From a virus: a stretch of DNA of 24,495 nt. The translations under genes were made by a program, and so were the position numbers. The stretch spans positions 1-24,495 of the IMG/VR virus record IMGVR_UViG_3300028883_000136. One strand, written 5' to 3'. A model generated the notes under the pieces. The model ran no database searches and had not been told where the DNA came from. It saw only the letters and a program-made list of their open reading frames with translations. Shown piece after piece: positions 1 to 5,701 of this stretch. How positions within the stretch are numbered: the first letter of the stretch is position 1; the number at the start of each line of letters is the position of its first letter.

Positions 1-132
1 CCTAACCGATACAGGCACTACACTTGATGGGAAGATCGACACAATAGACGGGAATGTGGATGCCATCCTAACCGATACAGGCACTACACTTGATGGGAAG
101 CTAAACACAATAGATACCAATGTGGATGATAT
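1..132 (+). repeat. 66-bp tandem repeat in the fibre gene
   Basis: Bases 1-34 are repeated exactly at 67-100, and the following 32 bases of each copy are similar, giving a 66-bp (22-codon) unit. More diverged versions of the same unit continue to about base 600. The near-identity of the first two copies indicates recent duplication or gene conversion, and further copies may lie left of the window. Confidence 0.85.
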
Positions 133-802
133 TGAAACGGCGGTTGGCGCATTAAACGATTTGACAGCGCAGCAAGTTTGGGAATACGCTACGCGTACTT
201 TGACAGACCCGAATAGTTATAAAGCCGATATTAGCGCATTGGCTCTTGAAGCAACATTGACAGCCATTAAGGGGGGAGGCTGGTCAAATGAAACATTAAA
301 GGCGATTAAAGATGCTATTGATGTTGTAGATGGAATTGTAGATGATGTCTTAGAAGATACCGGCACTACGCTGGATGGGATTGTAGACAGTATTCTGGAA
401 GATACCGGAACAACAATACCCGCTACAATAACAACAATTGATAATGAAATTGAAACGATAGATGGGATCGTAGATAATATTCTGGTGGACACAGGCACAA
501 CTATACCAGGAACAATTACGACCATTGATGGAATAGTAGACGATATACTGGAGGATACTGGAACGACCCTGCCAACTGCTATTGCAGCGATTGATACCGA
601 TAGCGTGATGGATGCTGAGGTTGAAGGTGGCTATACCGTAACAGAAATACTACGCATTATGGTAGGCGCATTGGCTGGCAAGTTGTCAGGCGGTGGGACT
701 ACTACGCTAACATTTAGAGATTTGTCTGACACACTGAATCGCATCGTGGCAACAGTAGACAATGACGGTAACAGAACTGCTATAACACTGGATGAGTCTT
801 AA
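1..802 (+). CDS. Repeat-rich tail fibre/virion protein, 5' end missing
   Basis: The reading frame is open from the left edge (first full codon at base 2) to a TAA at 800-802, so the N-terminus lies outside the window; 266 codons are visible. The visible part is built from repeats around the motif DTGTT(L/I)(D/P), about six copies, separated by Ile/Asp-rich stretches such as TIDGNVDAIL and IDGIVDDILE. This is a regular heptad-like pattern suggesting a trimeric fibrous stalk. The C-terminal ~45 residues (GGGTTTLTFRDLSDTLNRIV, then an AT-LDES ending) form a different, probably globular cap. Such DTGTT repeats occur in phage tail and baseplate-associated proteins. Position just before a YW-rich protein and a BppU-like protein supports a receptor-binding or baseplate role. 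A GTG at 56 could be mistaken for a start, but repeats continue upstream of it. The adhesion function is inferred. Confidence 0.7.
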   Translation, partial: LTDTGTTLDGKIDTIDGNVDAILTDTGTTLDGKLNTIDTNVDDIETAVGALNDLTAQQVWEYATRTLTDPNSYKADISALALEATLTAIKGGGWSNETLKAIKDAIDVVDGIVDDVLEDTGTTLDGIVDSILEDTGTTIPATITTIDNEIETIDGIVDNILVDTGTTIPGTITTIDGIVDDILEDTGTTLPTAIAAIDTDSVMDAEVEGGYTVTEILRIMVGALAGKLSGGGTTTLTFRDLSDTLNRIVATVDNDGNRTAITLDES

Positions 803-804
803 TT

Positions 805-1104
805 ATGACAACGAACTATGGCTATTGGGATAACTCTTATTGGGGTGGCTCTTATTGGGGCTCAGGTTATTGGAATGTTACTTCAACGTCAGTAGATATT
901 AACTACGCCGAGATAGCCAGGATTAGTGCCACGCTGAATAAATTAATCGCAAGCGTGGCTAAGTTAAGTAAATCTATAACAGGTGATGTATCATTAAATA
1001 TAGTCATCGCAAGCGTGGCTAAGTTAAGTAAATCTATAACAGGTGATGTATCATTAAATAAAGTCATCAGTGATGATTATGACGAATTGGAGAGTACAGA
1101 ATGA
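805..1104 (+). CDS. YW-rich small virion-associated protein with tandem duplication
   Basis: A 99-residue protein starting 2 bases after the fibre gene stop. Residues 5-24 are rich in Tyr, Trp and Gly (motif SYWGGSYWGSGYW), which looks like an aromatic stacking or adhesive segment. The rest is helical with two nearly identical 20-residue units (IASVAKLSKSITGDVSLN followed by IV or KV). The gene overlaps the next one by ATGA, implying translational coupling. I do not recognise a named family. Its place in the fibre cluster suggests an accessory fibre or baseplate protein. The aromatic N-terminus and a repeat copy number that could vary both fit surface interaction, but that is inference. Confidence 0.65.
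   Translation: MTTNYGYWDNSYWGGSYWGSGYWNVTSTSVDINYAEIARISATLNKLIASVAKLSKSITGDVSLNIVIASVAKLSKSITGDVSLNKVISDDYDELESTE
946..1065 (+). repeat. 60-bp in-frame tandem duplication
   Basis: Bases 946-1005 and 1006-1065 are two adjacent 60-bp copies differing at one position (T1001 versus A1061). Each encodes 20 residues. The near-identity shows a very recent duplication, or slippage that may still be active. Confidence 0.95.
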
Positions 1105-1418
1105 CAACCATCATACACAAAGCAGATGTTGGCACAGTATTTGAATTGACCATCAATGATGCGAATGGCGATGCCATTGATGTTAGCAGCGCGACTGTAA
1201 AATATTTCTACTTTCAAAAGCCGGATTATACCCTGGTAAAAAAGACGGCATCATTTAAGACAGATGGAACGGATGGCATTATCAAATACACTACAATTGC
1301 AAATGATATTAATTTGGTTGGGACTTGGATGGTCCAGGGTTACGTTGAAACAACCGATGGCAAATTCTTTACAGAGAAAAAAGAATTTGAGGTAGAAACC
1401 ACACTGTATACAACATAA
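1101..1418 (+). CDS. BppU N-terminal-like baseplate/fibre protein
   Basis: A 105-residue protein with a GGAGAG ribosome binding site and a 4-base overlap with the gene before. It begins with an ADVGTVFELTINDANGDAID segment and alternates beta strands (SSATVKYFYFQKPD, TDGTDGIIKYTT, LVGTWMVQGYVETTDGKFFT), ending in KKEFEVE. This layout (a polar 'add' strand, Asp-Gly turns, a 'W-VQGYV' strand and a final 'EFEV' strand) resembles the N-terminal domain of baseplate upper proteins (BppU_N type) that attaches receptor-binding modules to the baseplate. It is short, so it probably corresponds to that domain alone. Family assignment is by pattern only. Confidence 0.6.
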   Translation: MTTIIHKADVGTVFELTINDANGDAIDVSSATVKYFYFQKPDYTLVKKTASFKTDGTDGIIKYTTIANDINLVGTWMVQGYVETTDGKFFTEKKEFEVETTLYTT

Positions 1419-1431
1419 CAAAAGGATTAAA

Positions 1432-2316
1432 ATGCCTAACAAGGATACTGTTGTCGCGGTTATCAGCGATATGCACGCTGGCAGCACGCTATCACTATGC
1501 CCTACCAAATGGAATCTTATGGAGGGAGGAACATACAGAGCATCACCAGGACAGAAAGTAATACACAGGCTATGGATCAATAGCGCAAAGAAAATAAAAG
1601 AACTAACAACAGAGGGGAAAGAAAAGAAAAGGCTAATCGTTGTTCTTAACGGTGAACCGATAGATGGCTGCCACCATGGGACAGCACAACTCATAACAAT
1701 CCTACCAAAAGAACAAGTGAATATGGCAATCTCCCTGCTGGATGAATGGCTAACTGCTGCCGAGTTCAATTCTAAGCAGGGAGATTGTATTTATTTGGTA
1801 AGAGGGACAAGCGCACATGAGAGAGGGGAACACATAAACGATATAGGGAGGGATTTAGATGGCGTTATACCATATAGACCAGACACAAGCGATAAACAAA
1901 AGGATGGCAGGTATCACTGGCAAAAGCTAAGGCGCACAGTCAATGGCACTTTATTTGACATAGCCCATCATGGATTTAGCAGAGGATCAAGATCCTGGAC
2001 CAGATCAAACAGTATCCGGTGGGCTTTGACATCAATGTATTTGACCTGCCTTGAAAAGAAATTGCCCATTCCAAAATATGTGATCAGGTCACACAAACAT
2101 TACTACACTTTCGATGGCATATTTAGGAATGAAATTACTATGTATGGATTTCTAACCCCTGCCTGGCAACTCAAAACAAACTTTGGTCACATGGTGGCAG
2201 CCAACGATCCACTCAATACAATCGGAATGATTTACTTTGATGTACTAGCAAGCGGGGCAAGCCAACACTATAAAGAGATAATGGAAATTGAAGACGCACC
2301 AGTAAAGGATTTCTAA
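1432..2316 (+). CDS. Calcineurin-like metallophosphoesterase, variant active site
   Basis: A 294-residue protein with ribosome binding site AAAGGA. Five blocks match the metallophosphoesterase order: ISDMH (D13, H15), NGEPID (residues 73-78), VRGTSAHE (123-130), AHHG (178-181) and SHKH (220-223). The family norm is D-x-H, GD-x-x-D, GNH(D/E), H and GHxH, so the second block has Glu for Asp, the third lacks the Asn directly before His, and the last has Ser for Gly. The metal-binding histidines are kept, so two-metal phosphoesterase activity on a nucleotide, nucleic acid or phosphoprotein is plausible, but the substrate is unknown. The gene sits at the end of the fibre cluster and overlaps the next gene by one base. 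Phage members with such GT-x-x-H variants are known, so this is probably a genuine subfamily. Confidence 0.75.
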   Translation: MPNKDTVVAVISDMHAGSTLSLCPTKWNLMEGGTYRASPGQKVIHRLWINSAKKIKELTTEGKEKKRLIVVLNGEPIDGCHHGTAQLITILPKEQVNMAISLLDEWLTAAEFNSKQGDCIYLVRGTSAHERGEHINDIGRDLDGVIPYRPDTSDKQKDGRYHWQKLRRTVNGTLFDIAHHGFSRGSRSWTRSNSIRWALTSMYLTCLEKKLPIPKYVIRSHKHYYTFDGIFRNEITMYGFLTPAWQLKTNFGHMVAANDPLNTIGMIYFDVLASGASQHYKEIMEIEDAPVKDF

Positions 2317-2564
2317 TGAAGATTACACAAGACGAGAACGAACTGTTAATGCGCCTGGTAGAAGAAAACAAGATACCTGACTACGATCCTGAAAAGCACG
2401 TCATAGTATCACAATTTGCTAAGAAATTAGGCGTATCCGGCAACCATGCTAGATATATCTTAGACAATAGAGTAAAGAAAGGAAAGCTGGCAAAGGAAAA
2501 AGTGCGAATGGACAATGGCCATACTGCATATGGCTATTTCAATATATCACAAAAAGAGGAATAA
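2316..2564 (+). CDS. Small winged-helix DNA-binding protein
   Basis: An 82-residue protein whose start shares the last base of the previous stop codon (TAATG). Residues 28-60 (VSQFAKKLGVSGNHARYILD, then RVKKGKLAKE) form a helix-turn-helix with a basic recognition helix. The following MDNGHTAYGYF looks like the beta wing of a winged helix. It has no effector domain. As the last gene before convergent leftward genes it may be a phage transcription regulator, possibly of late genes. The target is unknown. Confidence 0.6.
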   Translation: MKITQDENELLMRLVEENKIPDYDPEKHVIVSQFAKKLGVSGNHARYILDNRVKKGKLAKEKVRMDNGHTAYGYFNISQKEE

Positions 2565-2600
2565 CAGGGCTCATATAATTGGCACCCCTATTCGTATAGA

Positions 2601-2819
2601 TTAACCATGCACCTGATTGAGTGCTTGTATAAGGTTTTCTCTTTTAGTAATCATGGGGCAATCGGGGGGGCAGGGCATAGGATCATCAACATTATCTGCA
2701 ACCTTGCTGCGTGTTACAAGGCACATGAGTTTAGCACCTAGCACAAGTAGGGGGCAGTCAGCACAAGACTCTGGTACGGGATCAGCGACAACGTATAGGA
2801 TTTTAGGTTTCATTCTCAT
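2601..2819 (-). CDS. Cys-rich small protein, possible zinc-binding
   Basis: A 72-residue protein, the last gene of the leftward early operon. Cysteines occur as CADC (19-22), a single Cys in MCLVTR, and CPPDC (50-54), in a Pro-rich setting, suggesting a metal-binding site with two CxxC-like knuckles. The start lies 17 bases inside the upstream gene, and the first codons (MRMK) repeat those of that gene at both DNA and protein level. No family recognised. Confidence 0.5.
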   Translation of the reverse strand: MRMKPKILYVVADPVPESCADCPLLVLGAKLMCLVTRSKVADNVDDPMPCPPDCPMITKRENLIQALNQVHG

Positions 2820-3057
2820 CGTTTATTTTCTCTATCCAGTTTATACAAATTCCAGCAATCTCTGTTAGTTCCAAATCTGGTGTATGTTCATGCTTTCCTT
2901 CAAGAGCAAGTGTAAGTTCTGCAACTTCTTCCATAAGCATCCTATACCAGTAGTCGTCAGGCTCATCTCGTTTATGAAATATAAACAACCGCCGATGTTT
3001 AATAACCTTGCGCTCAACTTTTGATAAAGTGATATTATGTTTTCGTTTCATTCTCAT
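2803..3057 (-). CDS. MazG-like nucleotide pyrophosphohydrolase-type protein
   Basis: An 84-residue protein. The central helix MEEVAELTLALEGKHEHT matches the EExxE motif of the all-alpha NTP pyrophosphohydrolase (MazG/dUTPase-2) fold with E43, E44 and E47. The second motif, normally ExxD, appears as ELTE (residues 63-66), so the final Asp is Glu. Short single-domain MazG-like proteins are frequent in phages and hydrolyse noncanonical nucleotides or adjust (p)ppGpp or NTP pools. Activity here is uncertain because of the altered motif. The ribosome binding site is AGAGGA before the ATG. Its start lies within the end of a tiny membrane-protein gene. Confidence 0.55.
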   Translation of the reverse strand: MRMKRKHNITLSKVERKVIKHRRLFIFHKRDEPDDYWYRMLMEEVAELTLALEGKHEHTPDLELTEIAGICINWIEKINDENET

Positions 3058-3142
3058 CGTCTATCCTCTCACCTAGTATGCCGGCAACAATCAAGAAGCC
3101 AGTAACGCCTACTGAAAATATAGTTATGTATGCTAGGGTCAA
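3035..3142 (-). CDS. Tiny single-span membrane protein (35 aa, TTG start)
   Basis: The product begins MTLAYITIFSVGVTGFLIVA and continues GILGERIDDENETKT. A hydrophobic span covers residues 3-24, followed by a charged tail. The TTG start is one base after the TAG stop of the RusA gene, and the RusA gene's last codons supply an AGAGGA ribosome binding site. Its end overlaps the MazG-like gene start by 23 bases. It resembles three other small proteins in this operon in having a short Met-Thr start, one span and an E-R-I or I-E-R juxtamembrane motif. Function unknown. Confidence 0.5.
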   Translation of the reverse strand: MTLAYITIFSVGVTGFLIVAGILGERIDDENETKT

Positions 3143-3143
3143 A

Positions 3144-3545
3144 CTAATCCTCTTTCTCTAATGGCTCAATGGTGATATAAACGCCAGGCTCTTTGAAAGA
3201 ATTATCAATAATATTTCTATGCGCCCTAATATTATCAATCCATCTATCATCTTCGTAAAGAATGTCATTACCTGCATCCAGAACAGCCTTGATTAGATTG
3301 TCTAGGTCTGCTCTATGCCCCTGGGATGATGGCACATGAAATGATAGGTAGGCAAGTAAGGGTATTCCATTGGCAAACCTCTCATAATTATCGGCGTTCA
3401 TACTTGTTTTCATTTGAAGCTGCAATGCTTGTTTACTAGCCAGATATTCAGCAGCCTGTGGGTCCACATACTTTCCCTTTTGTGTCATGCGCACATAGGG
3501 TTTGATCCGGCCAGTTAATACCATAACTATCTTAGTTTTTTTCAT
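3144..3545 (-). CDS. rusA: RusA-family Holliday junction resolvase
   Basis: A 133-residue protein, normal for RusA (about 120-140). It is a metal-dependent endonuclease that resolves four-way DNA junctions made in phage recombination and replication. The signature HRADLDNLIKAVLDAG (residues 77-92), followed by LYEDDRWIDNI (97-107), contains the catalytic acidic residues D80, D82 and D99/D100, plus the conserved N83 and K86. The N-terminal GRIKPYVRMTQKGKYVD matches the usual basic 'KPR..R...G..Y..' segment. It lies in the early operon with the initiator, consistent with processing replication intermediates before packaging. Neighbouring tiny membrane-protein genes overlap or abut it at both ends. 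Confidence 0.85.
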   Translation of the reverse strand: MKKTKIVMVLTGRIKPYVRMTQKGKYVDPQAAEYLASKQALQLQMKTSMNADNYERFANGIPLLAYLSFHVPSSQGHRADLDNLIKAVLDAGNDILYEDDRWIDNIRAHRNIIDNSFKEPGVYITIEPLEKED

Positions 3546-3633
3546 TGCGTTCTATCCTAATCATTGCCATTGCATAGCCTAGGGTATATCCCAGGAAGGC
3601 AGCAATGCAAAGTAGTATTTGTTGCTCTGTCAC
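3532..3633 (-). CDS. Tiny single-span membrane protein (33 aa, GTG start)
   Basis: The product begins MTEQQILLCIAAFLGYTLGY and continues AMAMIRIERNEKN. One hydrophobic span (residues 5-25) is followed by a basic/acidic RIERNEK tail. The GTG start is two bases after the upstream stop codon and the ribosome binding site is weak (AAAGAA), so expression may rely on reinitiation. The 3' end overlaps the RusA start by 14 bases. The frame has no other explanation, and the pattern matches its small neighbours. Function unknown. Confidence 0.45.
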   Translation of the reverse strand: MTEQQILLCIAAFLGYTLGYAMAMIRIERNEKN

Positions 3634-3635
3634 TT

Positions 3636-3860
3636 TTATTCTTTTTGTGACGATATGCGAATAGGTTGTGTGTCGGCAAGGCTGCGCCTAAACTGCTCTG
3701 TTTCGTTTACAACTTTACTGACATAATTTTTGATACGCTTTTTAGTCTGCTTTTCTCTTTCAATTCTTGCCAACCATCCAGATCGCCATCCTATAAATGC
3801 ACCAACAAGAAAACTTATAGCGTAAAGCATGACCGATTTCAGCGAAAGTTTACGGTTCAT
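3636..3860 (-). CDS. Small membrane-anchored basic protein
   Basis: A 74-residue protein with one N-terminal membrane span (about residues 10-26, VMLYAISFLVGAFIGWRSGW), then a strongly basic cytoplasmic-type segment (LARIEREKQTKKRIKNYVSK) and a polar tail. The positive charge after the span predicts N-out, C-in topology. The start overlaps the upstream tiny gene by ATGA. It is a larger relative, in layout, of the adjacent tiny membrane proteins. No family recognised; membrane tethering of replication or an effect on host physiology are only guesses. Confidence 0.6.
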   Translation of the reverse strand: MNRKLSLKSVMLYAISFLVGAFIGWRSGWLARIEREKQTKKRIKNYVSKVVNETEQFRRSLADTQPIRISSQKE

Positions 3861-3943
3861 TTGTTCAATGTCCTTTCAATATATCCTCCAACAATCACAC
3901 CAAAAAGAAATATCAACAAGCCCACTAAAATTATTCCAGTCAT
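3857..3943 (-). CDS. Tiny single-span membrane protein (28 aa)
   Basis: The product begins MTGIILVGLLIFLFGVIVGG and ends YIERTLNK. Nearly the whole chain is one hydrophobic helix with spaced glycines, ending in a short IER-containing charged tail. The ATG is embedded in ATGA overlaps with both neighbours, with a GTGAGG ribosome binding site 5 bases upstream. The double translational coupling and strong Shine-Dalgarno site make it a credible gene despite its size. Function unknown. Confidence 0.6.
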   Translation of the reverse strand: MTGIILVGLLIFLFGVIVGGYIERTLNK

Positions 3944-4176
3944 TTTTCCTCACTTTCTTCAAACTCTGGACAGCTAAAGTCCATTGGGTTACCCATACGC
4001 TTGATAATGTCGTCTGGAACATCTCCAAGAAGCAAGCCTAAAGATAAGGCTTCTTCAATGTCGCAATGGTCTATGTACTCATCTTTTTCAGCGTCATATT
4101 CGACATTCTTTTTACACCTGTCGCAATTCTGCGCTCGCCAAAACTGGTATTCCGTTCCGTTACTAAATGGCTTCAT
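3940..4176 (-). CDS. Conserved phage protein with Cys-rich (zinc-like) motif
   Basis: A 78-residue protein opening KPFSNGTEYQFWRAQNCDRC, with cysteines at CDRC (18-21), HCDIEEAL (Cys 38) and CPEFEE (Cys 69). I recognise this layout ('NGTEY...W...NC..C...CDIE.A......G.V...I..RMG...CPE') from a widespread phage hypothetical protein that probably binds zinc through four cysteines. Its role is not known. It sits in an ATGA-linked chain, and its acidic C-terminus (EESEEK) is encoded by the ribosome binding site of the next gene. Confidence 0.65.
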   Translation of the reverse strand: MKPFSNGTEYQFWRAQNCDRCKKNVEYDAEKDEYIDHCDIEEALSLGLLLGDVPDDIIKRMGNPMDFSCPEFEESEEK

Positions 4177-4367
4177 TCTTCCTCGCTATCTTTTTCTACG
4201 ACTTTTACAATAAACAATGTACCATCTCTGTATTCACCCATTATTCCTGGAGGGTCATCCACCCATTTGCTAACAATAACTGGAATACCAGTATAAAAAT
4301 CGCGATGTGGAAGATTGCTCAATTCTTCATCAAAAAATCTTTGCGTAACATATAACTTGGCAATCAT
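4173..4367 (-). CDS. Small hypothetical protein in coupled early operon
   Basis: A 64-residue protein, MIAKLYVTQRFFDEELSNLP..., containing a DPPGIMGEYRDG turn and an acidic end (KDSEEE). The start overlaps the upstream stop by ATGA, and the C-terminal SEEE codons form the AGCGAGGAAGAATGA junction that starts the next gene. No family recognised. The mixed alpha/beta character with a beta hairpin (GTLFIVKVVEK) is consistent with a small folded domain. Confidence 0.6.
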   Translation of the reverse strand: MIAKLYVTQRFFDEELSNLPHRDFYTGIPVIVSKWVDDPPGIMGEYRDGTLFIVKVVEKDSEEE

Positions 4368-4549
4368 TCTTCCTCACTTTCTTCTTTTGTTATAATAAGG
4401 CGGTACTGTTTTGGAAGTTCAACGATTATAGTAATTTTGCTTATGTAATCATGTTTAAGCATTTTCAGGACACGCCCTACGATTTCGCAACTTTCAACAT
4501 TCGTCCATCCTTTCTCATGTTCGCCAAACGCTAATGTTACCGAGTACAT
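4364..4549 (-). CDS. Small hypothetical protein in coupled early operon
   Basis: A 61-residue protein, MYSVTLAFGEHEKGWTNVES..., with alternating strand and helix segments (EIVGRVLKMLK; KITIIVELPKQYRLIITKE). It looks like a small alpha/beta fold. The ATG is preceded by AGTGAGGAAGA, identical to the junction of the next gene downstream. It ends in EESEEE, encoded by that next junction. Not recognised. Confidence 0.6.
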   Translation of the reverse strand: MYSVTLAFGEHEKGWTNVESCEIVGRVLKMLKHDYISKITIIVELPKQYRLIITKEESEEE

Positions 4550-4695
4550 TCTTCCTCACTCCATTCTACTGGTGTGGCAGTTCTTATTTCGTCAAAGTAT
4601 TCCTTTTCTGTCATTTGGATAGCCCAAAGAAAAACAGTAAACGCTATATCTCCAATTTTCCAGCGTATCCTCATCCATATAGTAGGTTTACCCAT
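4537..4695 (-). CDS. Small hypothetical protein, amphipathic/hydrophobic N-terminal half
   Basis: A 52-residue protein, MGKPTIWMRIRWKIGDIAFT..., with a strong AAGGAG ribosome binding site and an ATGA overlap with the gene upstream. A basic N-terminus is followed by a hydrophobic stretch (IAFTVFLWAIQM, residues 17-28) and an acidic C-terminus (EWSEEECTR). It may be membrane-associated. The last codons carry the AGTGAGGAAGA site that starts the next gene, with which it overlaps by 13 bases. Not recognised. Confidence 0.55.
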   Translation of the reverse strand: MGKPTIWMRIRWKIGDIAFTVFLWAIQMTEKEYFDEIRTATPVEWSEEECTR

Positions 4696-5009
4696 CACTC
4701 ACTCCTTCCATGGTTTCTTTGTTTAACCATCTTATCAAGTACATCTGGCTGCATATTGCCTATGGCTGCAAGAACTTCAAGGGCACCCGATTCACTCATC
4801 CTCTGATTATTTTTATGACACAGATCAATGATGCTAAATATAGAACGGTCAATGATCTCTTTGGCCGGACCATCTTCAACCTTAGCATAAGCATTATTCA
4901 GACTGTCCCGTAATACCGCAACCGCATCATGCCCGCTAAAATTTTCATCATCTTTTTTCCTGTTAAATACTGCTCGTTTCAATACTAAATATTCTGTTGG
5001 TCGGCGCAT
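4695..5009 (-). CDS. Hypothetical protein, early operon
   Basis: A 104-residue protein starting MRRPTEYLVLKRAVFN. I chose the ATG at 5009 because an AAAGGAG ribosome binding site lies 5 bases upstream; a GTG at 5024 in the same frame would fall at that site. The protein is mostly helical and charged, with a region ENFSGHDAVAVLRDSLNNAY and a C-terminal helix (PDVLDKMVKQRNHGRSE). It lies directly downstream of the replication initiator, where phages often carry a helicase loader or accessory protein, but no AAA or Walker motif is visible. Not recognised. Confidence 0.55.
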   Translation of the reverse strand: MRRPTEYLVLKRAVFNRKKDDENFSGHDAVAVLRDSLNNAYAKVEDGPAKEIIDRSIFSIIDLCHKNNQRMSESGALEVLAAIGNMQPDVLDKMVKQRNHGRSE

Positions 5010-5034
5010 TGTGACTCCTTTCACTAAAGATTAA

Positions 5035-5694
5035 TTATACGATTACAACCTGGTCGTAATCCTCCACCCCTTTGACAATATTTTTTAGGTAAGGCAATCC
5101 CCGGTCTTTCAACCAGGCAGCCGTATCCTCACAGTCGCTTATGATATTGATTGCACCATTGCCATCCGACACAACCTCACATAGCCTAACAAATTCTGCC
5201 GCTTTACTGGCCCCACTCATTTCTAATTGTCTGATAACAAAATCTTTTAGATCATTTATTTCCACATCTACCTCTGTTCTTTCCGTTTCTTGTTCTGAAT
5301 TATCCCATCCATTACCATCCTGGCTATCCTCATCCTGGCTATCCTCATCCCCATAGTATTTATCTTTGCGGACATCATCCCTTTTGCGGCGCATATATTC
5401 AGCCTTTTTCATTGGTCGCTGCCGCTTTTTGAAATTTACAACCATCCAGGAATCACCATCCAGGCGCAAGATCCCCACCCTGGCTAGACTATCAATATCT
5501 GATTGTAGTTTCTCATCTGTTGTATGAAGTCGCCATGACATAGCCGCCATTTCTGGCAAAAGGCCGCCTTTATTGTGCTCACCTGCAAGCAAAAACAATT
5601 CGATTGCCCGTCTGAATAGATGATCGGATAGACTATACATTTTGAAATCGTCTAGGATTTCATGGTACAACTTTATCCAATACAAAGTAGCCAT
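5035..5694 (-). CDS. Replication initiator / phage replisome organiser-like protein
   Basis: A 219-residue protein. The N-terminal ~95 residues (WIKLYHEILDDFKMYSLSDH, then the FRRAIELFLLAGEHNKGG and LPEMAAMSWRLHTTDEKLQ blocks, ending WMVVNFKKRQ) match the winged-helix domain of phage replisome organisers and DnaD-like initiators. These bind origin DNA and recruit helicase. A basic patch (PMKKAEYMRRKRDDVRKDK) and a very acidic linker with tandem EDSQD units (about residues 115-140) follow. The C-terminal ~75 residues are a separate helical domain that could bind helicase or loader. Its position first among the larger early genes fits replication initiation. No helicase or polymerase is visible in this window, so host enzymes or genes outside it are presumably used. 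Confidence 0.75.
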   Translation of the reverse strand: MATLYWIKLYHEILDDFKMYSLSDHLFRRAIELFLLAGEHNKGGLLPEMAAMSWRLHTTDEKLQSDIDSLARVGILRLDGDSWMVVNFKKRQRPMKKAEYMRRKRDDVRKDKYYGDEDSQDEDSQDGNGWDNSEQETERTEVDVEINDLKDFVIRQLEMSGASKAAEFVRLCEVVSDGNGAINIISDCEDTAAWLKDRGLPYLKNIVKGVEDYDQVVIV

Positions 5695-5701
5695 GGTGTC
5701 A

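Larger units (their letters stand above)
3941..4560 (-). repeat. Recurrent gene-junction element AGTGAGGAAGAATG (four copies)
   Basis: On the minus strand the 14-base element at 4547-4560 recurs exactly at 4365-4378 and with one change each at 4174-4187 (AGCGAGGAAGAATG) and 3941-3954 (AGTGAGGAAAAATG). In each case it contains the Shine-Dalgarno site and start codon of one gene and encodes the acidic C-terminus (SEEE or SEEK) of the gene before. At three of the four the ATG also overlaps the upstream TGA. Confidence 0.9.

Noticed and set aside
217-525. 102-codon minus-strand frame opposite the fibre repeats
   Set aside because: It mirrors the repeat structure of the fibre gene and has no start signal; it is a shadow frame.
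946-1065. Diversity-generating retroelement template/variable repeat pair
   Set aside because: The copies are adjacent, nearly identical, without adenine-specific differences, and no reverse transcriptase is present in the window.
1251-1769. 172-codon minus-strand frame across the BppU-like and phosphoesterase genes
   Set aside because: It spans the junction of two well-supported + strand genes, has no ribosome binding site and shows no family features.
2565-2600. Terminator between the convergent genes at 2564 and 2601
   Set aside because: No stem longer than 4 bp and no T run could be found in the 36-base gap.
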